Positions 8,464 to 15,611 of a DNA stretch of 32,403 nucleotides are shown here, in pieces. Below the pieces are notes generated by a model that did no database searches, had not been told where the DNA came from, and was given only the letters and a program-made list of their open reading frames with translations. A program made the position numbers and the translations under genes. Position 1 is the first letter of the stretch. Each line of letters starts with the position of its first letter. Location: NCBI RefSeq assembly GCF_946479765.1, contig NZ_CAMLHO010000037.1, positions 1-32,403 on the forward strand, in the 5' to 3' direction. This DNA comes from an uncultured Aliivibrio sp. (GTDB taxonomy: Bacteria > Pseudomonadota > Gammaproteobacteria > Enterobacterales > Vibrionaceae).

Positions 8464-9471
8464 ATGGCAACAATCAAAGATGTAGCCAAGCATGCAGGGG
8501 TTTCTACCTCTACTGTTAGCCATGTATTGAACAAAACCCGCTTTGTCAGTGAAGATATTTCAGAGCGTGTTGCATTTGCAGTTACAGAGTTAAACTATGC
8601 GCCTTCAGCATTAGCTCGTAGCTTAAAAGTCAACCATACAAAAACCTTTGGCATGTTAGTTACCACCTCTACCAACCCTTTCTTTGGCGAAGTTGTAAAA
8701 GGGGTAGAACGTCGTTGTTATGAAATGGGTTATAACCTTATTTTATGTAATACCGAAGGCGATGCACAACGTGTTCATTCAAGTTTAGATACACTATTAC
8801 AAAAGCGCGTTGATGGTTTGCTTCTAATGTGTACCGAAATAGAGCATCAAGTGCTTGAGTTGTTTTCTCGTTATCAAGCCGTTCCTACGGTGGTGATGGA
8901 TTGGGGTCTGATTGATTTTCCAAGCGATAAAATTCAAGACAATTCTCATCATGGCGGTTATTTAGCAACAAAACACTTAATTGAACAAGGCCACACTGAG
9001 ATTGGTTGCTTAACAGGCCCTCTTAATAAGCTACAAGCGCAGCAACGTTTAAGTGGATTTGTGCAAGCAATGGAAGAGTCTGGATTAACCATCAACAAAC
9101 AATGGATAGCTTCAGGTGATTTTGAGTGTGAAGGTGGCGAAAGCGCATTTAATGAACTTCATGCAAGAGGACAATTACCAACAGCCCTATTTGTCTGTAA
9201 TGACATGATGGCTATGGGCGTGATCAATTGTGCGAGCAAAAAAGGAATTTCAGTACCTAATGATATTTCTATTGTGGGTTACGATGACATTAAAATGGCC
9301 AAATACATCACCCCATCGCTAACCACCATCCATCAACCAAAGCATCGTTTGGGTCAACAAGCCGTGGATTCACTGTTAGAAAAAATTGCAACAAAGTCTA
9401 ATACTAATCGTGTCATTCAACTAGAACCTACCCTTATGGTTCGTGATAGTGTTAAAACAATCACAGCCTAG
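8464..9471 (+). CDS. rbsR: Ribose operon repressor RbsR
   Basis: A protein of 335 residues of the LacI family. ATG at 8464 is chosen because the protein then begins MATIKDVAKHAGVSTSTV like E. coli RbsR, with AGGA 9 nt upstream; a TTG three codons earlier is less likely. Residues 1-50 hold the HTH and hinge helix (SHVLNKTRFVSE). The rest is a periplasmic-binding-like ribose-sensing and dimerisation domain (TNPFFGEVVKGVE, FVCNDMMAMGV, SIVGYDDI). It probably binds the palindrome at 3264-3293 and releases it when ribose is present. It is the last gene of the operon, as in E. coli. Confidence 0.95.
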   Translation: MATIKDVAKHAGVSTSTVSHVLNKTRFVSEDISERVAFAVTELNYAPSALARSLKVNHTKTFGMLVTTSTNPFFGEVVKGVERRCYEMGYNLILCNTEGDAQRVHSSLDTLLQKRVDGLLLMCTEIEHQVLELFSRYQAVPTVVMDWGLIDFPSDKIQDNSHHGGYLATKHLIEQGHTEIGCLTGPLNKLQAQQRLSGFVQAMEESGLTINKQWIASGDFECEGGESAFNELHARGQLPTALFVCNDMMAMGVINCASKKGISVPNDISIVGYDDIKMAKYITPSLTTIHQPKHRLGQQAVDSLLEKIATKSNTNRVIQLEPTLMVRDSVKTITA

Positions 9472-9490
9472 CCATTACCATTAATGATTA

Positions 9491-9531
9491 GAAATGGAGT
9501 AATCCTATTATAAGTGCTCTATTTCTTTTAA
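9491..9531 (+). terminator. Terminator of the rbs operon
   Basis: GAAATGGAG (9491-9499) pairs with CTCTATTTC (9517-9525) with one G-U pair and a 17-nt loop, followed by TTTTAAT. It lies 20 nt after the rbsR stop and slightly overlaps the end of the convergent ligase gene. Confidence 0.5.
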
Positions 9532-10382
9532 TACCCTTCACGAATCGCAAGATATCGTGCAAATTTGGGGATCCCACTATCAGTATACCCATTGTATCTA
9601 TACGTCACTTGTTGGCCTAATTTAGGTGGTTCTTCTTTTAATGCCTGCGTTAATCCACTGCCAACTTTAAACTCTTTACCATTTGGCATCTGTAGTATTA
9701 GTGCACCAACCATTCCTCGATATTTTCCCTTTCCGGCAGTATACCCTACGACGATTGCTTCATTGTCTTGATGTTTCTTCAGTTTAATTAAATCGTCATT
9801 TCGACCGGGACGATAAATCTCATCTATCTTTCTTAACATCAGCCCTTCACCTTTACGAGCCGAGATATCTTCTAATGCCTCAAATAGCCCCTCTTCAGAA
9901 CTAATGGGATGCTGATCAACCAACTTTAAATGAGGGACATCAATCGTTTTCACCATTGTAGATAATTCATAGTAGCGCTTTGGAAACATCCCAGCCGAAC
10001 GTGGTAAATCAAACATCATGAAACTAATATCACGCCACGCCTCTTCATCCGGTTTAGAATCCAACACGGTTCTCGCTACTTTCTGAAATCCACCACGTCC
10101 TGCCCATAATTCACCATCAATAGGATGATCTGGTAGTGGTTCAGTAAACCAATCTGGTGCATAAAGTGCATTCCCATGACGAGTAACCAACTCTGAACCC
10201 GTCCAATACGCTCTTATGCCATCCAACTTTTCACTTAACCAATAAGCATCAATATCAACTGAATTTTCATAGCTCATGGCTAAAACTATTTCAATGGTTG
10301 CTGTATTTGGTTCATCCAATGACATCGTAGGTTGAGAGATCAACCCTAAAGCAATCATTGTCGATAATTGTATTTTATTCAT
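9528..10382 (-). CDS. Secreted ATP-dependent DNA ligase (Lig E type)
   Basis: A protein of 284 residues: a minimal ATP-dependent DNA ligase with only the nucleotidyltransferase and OB-fold domains. The adenylated lysine is Lys52 in EKLDGIR (motif I). Later motifs are DGELWAGRGGF (III), EGLMLR (IV) and LIKLKKH (V), then the OB fold with GSGLTQALKEEPP and a C-terminal FARYLAIRE. The first about 21 residues (MNKIQLSTMIALGLISQPTM) look like a signal peptide, so it probably acts in the periplasm, as proposed for Lig E enzymes linked to DNA uptake in competent gamma-proteobacteria. That role is inferred. It is a single gene, convergent with rbsR. The 353-bp spacer upstream is described with the remnant at 10627. 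Confidence 0.9.
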   Translation of the reverse strand: MNKIQLSTMIALGLISQPTMSLDEPNTATIEIVLAMSYENSVDIDAYWLSEKLDGIRAYWTGSELVTRHGNALYAPDWFTEPLPDHPIDGELWAGRGGFQKVARTVLDSKPDEEAWRDISFMMFDLPRSAGMFPKRYYELSTMVKTIDVPHLKLVDQHPISSEEGLFEALEDISARKGEGLMLRKIDEIYRPGRNDDLIKLKKHQDNEAIVVGYTAGKGKYRGMVGALILQMPNGKEFKVGSGLTQALKEEPPKLGQQVTYRYNGYTDSGIPKFARYLAIREGY

Positions 10383-10626
10383 TATTAGCTATTCCATCAG
10401 TGCACTAAGACCTGTCCATTTATCACTCATCATTGCATATTATTCATACAGATCGAGCGACTCAGTACTTACAACCTCCTTATTTGGACCCATATCTATA
10501 TTCAATGTAAGCTACTAATAAACAAAGCACCATTGTTTGGAGTTACTTAGTAATACCTGTTTGCATATACACTATTACTAACTTTGTTATTAAATTGACC
10601 CTGCCAAATTTATGGAAAGCAGTGAA

Positions 10627-10739
10627 ATGAACAAACTCAATTAAAGACCTCTCTTGCAGTGGCCATTGATCTTGCACTTTCAGGAAGTGCCTACGCTGAT
10701 ATTAGTATTTCTTTATCCGTTAAGCTATTTAGCTATTAA
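10627..10739 (+). pseudogene. Frameshifted signal-peptide remnant of an exported protein
   Basis: ATG at 10627, after GGAAAGC, encodes MNKLN and then stops. Re-reading from 10644 in another frame continues as KTSLAVAIDLALSGSAYAD for 19 residues and about 12 more before TAA at 10737. Joined, this is a text-book Sec signal peptide (MNK, hydrophobic core, SAYA|D cleavage site) of the type on Vibrio outer-membrane or periplasmic proteins, broken by a frameshift. No mature domain follows, because the tail overlaps the end of the MATE gene on the other strand. The preceding 10383-10626 shows no other gene. It may be a chance match; the hydrophobic core and cleavage site argue against that. Confidence 0.4.
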
Positions 10740-12205
10740 CCAGAAAGATAAGGATTTTCTAATTTTTTCTCATTATCAATCCCACTTTGCATTATCACTG
10801 CATCGTTATTACAAAAAGGAGTCATGGTTACAGAAATATCCGCCAAGATATCGTCAGAAGGGACGCCTCGACAATGTTCTTTAACCATGCTGATAACATG
10901 AAGTCTTAATACGATAATACTGATCACGCCAAAAACGATATTACCTAGCGCTTGGCCATACAATACGCCAACCCCTCCATACCATTGCGCACCAAAATAC
11001 ACAAACGGAAGCGTACCAATTGTGGCTTTACTTAAGTTCAACGCCGTTGAATACAAAGGTTTACCTAGGTTATTGAACGAAGTGTTAGCAACAAACATCG
11101 CGCCATTAAAAATAAAGGTAATAGCGATAACACTACAGAATGTCGCCATAATAAGAGCGGCATCATCAACCAAACTAAACCAACTGATAATTTGATCTTG
11201 TAATACAAACAAGATCAATGACACAGACACACAGTAAATAGCCGTAAAGAACAACGCATTTCGTAGTGTCTCTCGTACCCTATCTATTCTATTTGCTCCG
11301 TAATTTTGACCGATAATTGGCCCAACGGCCCCTGACATAGCAAAGATTACCGCAAACGTAACAGGAATAAGACGACCGACAACAGCAAAACCTGCAACAA
11401 AATCCTCCCCAAAAGGCGCTAATGTTGAAGTAACAATCGCATTGCCAATTGGCGTAGCTGTATTTGTAATAATGGCAGGAATAGCGATGGTAAAAATAGC
11501 AGGCGAATGATGTTTAATGTCAGCCCACTTAGGCAGAGAGATCAGCTTATGAGTCACAATTAAAGGATAAAGAGAGAAAACTAATACGGTCGCTCTTGAG
11601 ATGACAGAAGCAATCGCGGCCCCTTCGACATTCATATTAAAACCAAAAATAAATATGGGATCTAAAATGGCATTAACAATACCGCCATATAAAGTGGCTA
11701 ACATTGAGCGTTTTGCATCTCCAACGGCTCTTAACCCTGCGCCTGCCGCCATCGCAATCGCTATTAATGGCGTACTTGGAAGGAGAATAGAAAGGTAAGC
11801 TTGCGCTCGTTCAGCAACAAATCCTTTCGCCCCTATCATAGCAAGTAAGTCCGGAATGAACCAAAACATCACAATGGTAATCGCACTATTAACAACAAAA
11901 GCAATAACAAGTGTACTAGAGGCCAGTTGCTTCGCCTTCTCGTTTTCTTTCGAACCGAGCGCTTTAGACACCAACGCTCCCATTGCAATCGAAGATCCGA
12001 TAGAAACAGAAGTAGAAAAGAAGATAATTGTTCCAGCGAAACCAATGGCAGCCGCCAACTCCACTTGCCCTAATAGACTAATAAAAAACATATCTAATAA
12101 GTCAACAACAAACAACGCCATTAACCCTATTGAAGCAGTTCCAGACATCACTAATATATGGCGCATTGTTGAACCTTGGACGAATTTAGCCGTTTGAGTG
12201 GTCAC
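10736..12205 (-). CDS. MATE-family multidrug/toxin extrusion transporter
   Basis: A protein of 489 residues with about twelve membrane segments. It exports organic cations or drugs in exchange for Na+ or H+ across the inner membrane. Family features are two homologous halves, with an N-terminal AAAIGFAGTIIFFSTSVSIG region and a C-terminal half beginning near residue 240 (FTIAIPAIITNTATPIGNAI), and the short GQNYGANR loop after AVGPIIGQ. A hydrophilic tail of about 45 residues (from SMVKEHCRG) extends beyond the last helix, longer than usual, and its end overlaps the signal-peptide remnant. ATG at 12205 is preceded by AGGGAG. It appears to be transcribed alone; the substrate cannot be read from sequence. 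Confidence 0.9.
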   Translation of the reverse strand: MTTQTAKFVQGSTMRHILVMSGTASIGLMALFVVDLLDMFFISLLGQVELAAAIGFAGTIIFFSTSVSIGSSIAMGALVSKALGSKENEKAKQLASSTLVIAFVVNSAITIVMFWFIPDLLAMIGAKGFVAERAQAYLSILLPSTPLIAIAMAAGAGLRAVGDAKRSMLATLYGGIVNAILDPIFIFGFNMNVEGAAIASVISRATVLVFSLYPLIVTHKLISLPKWADIKHHSPAIFTIAIPAIITNTATPIGNAIVTSTLAPFGEDFVAGFAVVGRLIPVTFAVIFAMSGAVGPIIGQNYGANRIDRVRETLRNALFFTAIYCVSVSLILFVLQDQIISWFSLVDDAALIMATFCSVIAITFIFNGAMFVANTSFNNLGKPLYSTALNLSKATIGTLPFVYFGAQWYGGVGVLYGQALGNIVFGVISIIVLRLHVISMVKEHCRGVPSDDILADISVTMTPFCNNDAVIMQSGIDNEKKLENPYLSG

Positions 12206-12301
12206 TCTTTATCTCCCTAAATCTTAACTACAGAATGTCATATCTTTTATTATTCATAAATAACTCAAATGTAAATAATTCTCAATACAAATTATTGGTA
12301 T

Positions 12302-12330
12302 AAAAAAACCACATTATCTGTGGTTTCTTT
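12302..12330 (-). terminator. Terminator of the coiled-coil membrane protein gene
   Basis: An 8-bp stem (AAACCACA 12306-12313 with TGTGGTTT 12319-12326) with a 5-nt loop is followed on the minus strand by a U-run (A-run 12302-12308 on the plus strand). It lies 20 nt past the stop at 12349. Confidence 0.8.
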
Positions 12331-12348
12331 ATCATTCAATTGATTCGT

Positions 12349-13095
12349 CTACATACCAAGATCTTCACTTATACTGTCGATCTCTGTAATATCCATCTGT
12401 AACAGTTGCAATTCATCATTGTATTCCGCTATTTGTTTTTTTGCGGTTTCTTGACGTTTACATACATCAGATTTAACGTCCCAACTCTTCCCTTCAAGAT
12501 AAACAGCACACTCTTTTTTCAGCTGTTTTTCATTGGCACTGGTTACTTCAATTTTCACTTCTAACGCACTGGCTTCTTCTTTTATTTGCAACTGACGTTG
12601 GAATAATTGTTTTGAGCGAGAAAGCATAGTCAATTGCAGTTCTACCTGATTACTTAGCTGAGTGATTTGCTTATTTTGCTCTTCTACTTGCATTTCAAGT
12701 GAGGTTTTCTGAGAGGTTAATGCGCTAACACTTTTACTTAATGACGAGCGTTTTTCCATTTCAGCAGCTATCGCTTGAGTCTTCTCTTCTTCATTCGCTT
12801 TCTTCTGTGCTTCTAACGCTTGCTCTTTTTCTTGTGTGATCAAGATATCAAGCTTTGCACTTTTTTGACCTGCTTGCTTCAATTCACTTTGATACTGCTT
12901 GGTTTTCGCTTCTAACTGAGTGTAAGCCGCAGACCATTTATTCTCAGACACACTTGAACCAATCAAACCACCTGTAATCACACCGATAATTAACGTTATT
13001 CCAGCAATCCAGTGACTCGTTTTTGATTTTTCTTCAATGATGATGACATCTTCATCATGCTCTTCTGTCGTTTTGGTTTGATTTTCTACACTCAC
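12349..13095 (-). CDS. Membrane-anchored coiled-coil protein of unknown function
   Basis: A protein of 248 residues. Residues 1-27 are acidic and cytoplasmic-looking. Residues about 28-48 form one membrane segment (WIAGITLIIGVITGGLIGSSV). Residues about 55-200 are rich in Lys, Glu and Gln with heptad spacing, a long coiled coil. The last about 50 residues contain two cysteines in a short non-coiled segment (KECAVYL...SDVCKRQ) that could form a disulfide if periplasmic, then a second short helix. Similar Vibrio proteins are sometimes labelled as ParA-like chromosome partitioning proteins, but no Walker motif is visible here, so that name is not used. A terminator lies downstream and another separates it from the 52-residue gene upstream. 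Confidence 0.75.
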   Translation of the reverse strand: MSVENQTKTTEEHDEDVIIIEEKSKTSHWIAGITLIIGVITGGLIGSSVSENKWSAAYTQLEAKTKQYQSELKQAGQKSAKLDILITQEKEQALEAQKKANEEEKTQAIAAEMEKRSSLSKSVSALTSQKTSLEMQVEEQNKQITQLSNQVELQLTMLSRSKQLFQRQLQIKEEASALEVKIEVTSANEKQLKKECAVYLEGKSWDVKSDVCKRQETAKKQIAEYNDELQLLQMDITEIDSISEDLGM

Positions 13096-13126
13096 GCATT
13101 AACCTCAAGCATTTATATATAGATAG

Positions 13127-13156
13127 TAAAAATAGTGTAGATGGATTATCTACACT
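13127..13156 (-). terminator. Terminator of the 52-residue membrane protein gene
   Basis: A perfect 9-bp stem (AGTGTAGAT 13134-13142 with ATCTACACT 13148-13156) and 5-nt loop is followed on the minus strand by ATTTTTAC. It lies 22 nt after the stop at 13178 and before the ATG of the next minus-strand gene. Confidence 0.75.
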
Positions 13157-13177
13157 CATTGTTAGTCACAAGACAAT

Positions 13178-13336
13178 TTATCGGATAAGTTCTGAAATCA
13201 TGACATAAGCCACATAAATAACCACACCTGCAACAGAGGTATAAACCACCGATTTTTGAATCTTTTCATTTGCTCTGTATTTGAATAATAATGCAGAAAG
13301 AGCAAACAGCAAAATAATGACAGCAACTCGTAACAT
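13178..13336 (-). CDS. Small membrane protein of 52 residues with two TM segments
   Basis: ATG at 13336 follows an AGGTG ribosome binding site 5 nt upstream, and the frame runs 52 codons to TAA. The product begins MLRVAVIILLFALSALLF, then a basic loop (KYRANEKIQK), then a second hydrophobic segment (SVVYTSVAGVVIYVAYVMI) and ends SELIR: a helical hairpin in the inner membrane. It has its own terminator. The function is unknown. Between it and the riboswitch (13337-13523) there is AT-rich promoter DNA for both directions and no other gene. Confidence 0.65.
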   Translation of the reverse strand: MLRVAVIILLFALSALLFKYRANEKIQKSVVYTSVAGVVIYVAYVMISELIR

Positions 13337-13523
13337 AGTACACCTCGCTTTTCTTATACTTTAGCACACTTTTAGTATCTAAATACTTGAGTTGTCGTTG
13401 TAATTTTGAACAAAGAAACCAATTTCGATCAATTTTTATCTAATTTGTAAATAAAATGCATGACAACAAAATGTGACTTGTCTAACATACATGACTTGGC
13501 TATTTTATAGCTTACAATTTGTT

Positions 13524-13741
13524 GATCCGATGAAGACTGCAGGAGAGCGGCAACGCCATTAACTGGCAACGCCCACCGAAGAAGTAAATCTTTCAGGTGC
13601 CTAATTCAAAACCATGAATAAGGTGAGGACTGTAGTTGGAGGAATCTCTGGAGAGAGCCGTTAAATCGGCCGCCGAAGGAGCAAGCCCTTATCTGAAAAA
13701 TGGTAAAGGTGAAACTCTCAGGCAAAAGGACAGAGGAGAAA
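13524..13741 (+). promoter_or_regulatory. Tandem glycine riboswitch (gcvT class)
   Basis: Two glycine aptamers in series. Aptamer I spans about 13537-13635, with P1 CTGCA/TGTAG and the conserved cores CCGAAGAAGTAAATC and TTTCAGGT...GGAC. Aptamer II spans about 13645-13736, with GGAGAG, CCGAAGGAGCAAGCCC, CTCTCAGGCAAAAGGACAGAG. The short linker and the leader before P1 are as in the known Vibrio tandem riboswitch, whose leader folds a kink-turn with the linker. Glycine binding is known to change expression of the downstream gene, here a sodium:amino-acid symporter. Confidence 0.93.
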
Positions 13742-13840
13742 GTGATCCGATTAATCTCGGCTCTATACTATTGCCTATTTTTTGGTTTTTGGTACACCAC
13801 TCTCTCTTCTCCTTACTATATGCTTTATTAAGGGGAAACC

Positions 13841-15226
13841 ATGAACACTTTTCACAACACGCTTGTTACTATCGATAACTTCATTTGGGGTCCTCCTCTA
13901 TTGATTTTATTAGTTGGTACAGGTATCTACTTTACGTTCCGACTCCGTATTTTTCAATTACGCCATTTACCTACCGCACTTAAAATGGTCTTCTCAAAAG
14001 AAGAAAATGAAAGTAAAGGTAAAGGTGACGTTTCTAGCTTCGCCGCCCTATGTACTGCTCTTTCTGCCACCATTGGTACAGGTAACATTGTTGGTGTTGC
14101 AACCGCCATTAAAATGGGTGGCCCAGGTGCTTTATTTTGGATGTGGCTTGCCGCCGTATTTGGTATGGCAACAAAATATGCAGAATGTTTACTCGCTGTA
14201 AAATACCGAAAAACAGACAGTAACGGCCAGATGATTGGCGGCCCAATGTATTACATTGAATACGGCATGGGCAATAAATGGCTTGCGAAGCTATTTGCAT
14301 TATTTGCGCTAGGCGTTGCTTGTTTTGGTATTGGTACTTTCCCACAAATCAATGCAATCGTTGATTCAGCCCACTTAACTATGAATGCACCCGCTTGGCT
14401 AACCGGTGGGATTTTAACTATTCTAGTGGCAATTGTAACCCTAGGCGGTATTCAATCTATTGCAAAGGTGGCAGAAAAAGTCGTTCCAACAATGGCGGTT
14501 ATCTACGTTGTATCATGCGCTTCTGTATTACTCTTTCAAGCTGAAGCCCTACCGGGCGCAATCCAATTAGTTATTACCTCCGCCTTTACTGGTAGTGCTG
14601 CTACTGGTGGTTTTGTTGGTGCATCAATCATGCTAGCAATTCAATCCGGTGTTGCTCGTGGGGTATTCTCAAACGAATCAGGCTTAGGCAGTGCCCCTAT
14701 TGCTGCTGCTGCTGCAAAAACAGATTCTTGTGTAAAACAAGGGTTAGTATCGATGACCGGAACCTTCTTTGATACCGTGATAATTTGCACCATGACAGGT
14801 CTTACATTAATAGTAACTAATGTTTGGCAAGGTGATTCTGCTGGTGCACTAATGACAACTCAAGCCTTCGCTATCGGTTTAGATTCTGAGAGATTTGGTC
14901 CTTATCTTGTTTCTATTGGCTTAATGTTCTTTGCTTTTACCACTATTTTAGGCTGGAACTACTATGGTGAGCGTTGTGTAACTTATCTATTTGGAACCAA
15001 AGGCGTTTTGCCTTACAAAATAATCTTTATTTCCTTGGTCGCTTCAGGTGCTTATATGAAGCTTGATACCATTTGGATCATTGCTGATATTGTTAATGGT
15101 TTGATGGCGATCCCAAATTTAATAGGCTTAATCGCATTACGTCATATCATCATTGAAGAAACGCACCTTTTCTTTAATAAACAAGATGATAAAAAAGAAA
15201 ACAACTTAATAACAAAGCATAAATAA
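13841..15226 (+). CDS. Sodium:glycine/alanine symporter, AGCS family
   Basis: A protein of 461 residues with about ten to eleven membrane segments. Family hallmarks are the N-terminal GTGIYFTFRLRIFQLRHLP, the central SATIGTGNIVGVATAIKMGGPGA block, the Na+/substrate helix GVFSNESGLGSAPIAAAAA, and WNYYGERCVTYLFG near the C-terminus. It carries small neutral amino acids into the cell with Na+. The tandem glycine riboswitch in its leader makes glycine the likely substrate or regulator. ATG at 13841 follows AAGGGG. The last about 20 residues are a charged Lys/Glu/Asp tail (KQDDKKENN). It is a single-gene transcript; no clear terminator was found directly behind it. Confidence 0.93.
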   Translation: MNTFHNTLVTIDNFIWGPPLLILLVGTGIYFTFRLRIFQLRHLPTALKMVFSKEENESKGKGDVSSFAALCTALSATIGTGNIVGVATAIKMGGPGALFWMWLAAVFGMATKYAECLLAVKYRKTDSNGQMIGGPMYYIEYGMGNKWLAKLFALFALGVACFGIGTFPQINAIVDSAHLTMNAPAWLTGGILTILVAIVTLGGIQSIAKVAEKVVPTMAVIYVVSCASVLLFQAEALPGAIQLVITSAFTGSAATGGFVGASIMLAIQSGVARGVFSNESGLGSAPIAAAAAKTDSCVKQGLVSMTGTFFDTVIICTMTGLTLIVTNVWQGDSAGALMTTQAFAIGLDSERFGPYLVSIGLMFFAFTTILGWNYYGERCVTYLFGTKGVLPYKIIFISLVASGAYMKLDTIWIIADIVNGLMAIPNLIGLIALRHIIIEETHLFFNKQDDKKENNLITKHK

Positions 15227-15310
15227 GCGCCATTTTTAAGACAACAGATATTGCCGATACACTTTGAAACATTTATTTAATATTCCGCATACGTAATTGT
15301 TATATAAATT

Positions 15311-15319
15311 TGCTATAGT
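15311..15319 (+). promoter_or_regulatory. Extended -10 promoter of the 35-residue ORF
   Basis: TGCTATAGT fits the extended -10 pattern TGnTATAAT with one mismatch; no good -35 is seen. Transcription would start near 15326, about 25 nt before the ATG at 15351. Confidence 0.45.
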
Positions 15320-15350
15320 CACCTTGTACTTGTTGTTAGTGAGGTGATAT

Positions 15351-15458
15351 ATGGAAATATTAACTCTACTATTTGGCTCTGTCCTATTGGTAATGATAAC
15401 TGGATTTTTATTCTCCTTTTTCAAAGCCATAATTTCTGAGTTCAAACAGCTGGATTAA
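15351..15458 (+). CDS. Single-pass membrane peptide of 35 residues
   Basis: ATG at 15351 follows a strong GAGGTGAT ribosome binding site 5 nt away. The product begins MEILTLLFGSVLLVMITGFL, continues with a Phe-rich end of the helix (FSFFKAII) and finishes in a short charged tail (SEFKQLD). It is a one-helix inner-membrane peptide with the N-terminus probably outside. An extended -10 promoter upstream and a strong terminator 23 nt downstream make an independent small transcript of about 180 nt. The function is unknown. A type I toxin peptide or a transporter/channel modulator are both possible; the strong ribosome binding site and lack of a visible antisense RNA promoter do not settle it. Confidence 0.6.
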   Translation: MEILTLLFGSVLLVMITGFLFSFFKAIISEFKQLD

Positions 15459-15481
15459 GTATCTAAGCAGTACATCATGAC

Positions 15482-15508
15482 AAAAAGCAGCTTTCACGGC
15501 TGCTTTTT
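15482..15508 (+). terminator. Strong terminator after the 35-residue ORF
   Basis: A 10-bp perfect stem (AAAAAGCAGC / GCTGCTTTTT) with a 7-nt loop and a five-U end. The A-run on the other side makes it potentially bidirectional. Confidence 0.85.
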
Positions 15509-15611
15509 CATTTCTGTAACATGCCCTCAAAAAGTTCTTCTGCCACTTTTCCTTATATTTAACTACAATAGTCTAATGTCAGTCTAACTTTACTCCACAG
15601 CAAGAGGCACT

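Noticed and set aside
11856-12197. A 113-codon plus-strand ORF inside the MATE gene
   Set aside because: It is antisense to a conserved transporter, with no ribosome binding site or recognisable motif.
13742-13800. A terminator hairpin before the U-run at about 13777 in the riboswitch leader
   Set aside because: Only a 3-bp GGC/GCC stem can be drawn next to the U-run; too weak to call.
13636-13878. An 80-codon plus-strand ORF across the glycine leader
   Set aside because: It lies inside aptamer II and runs into the start of the symporter gene in another frame. The conserved RNA motifs explain the sequence.
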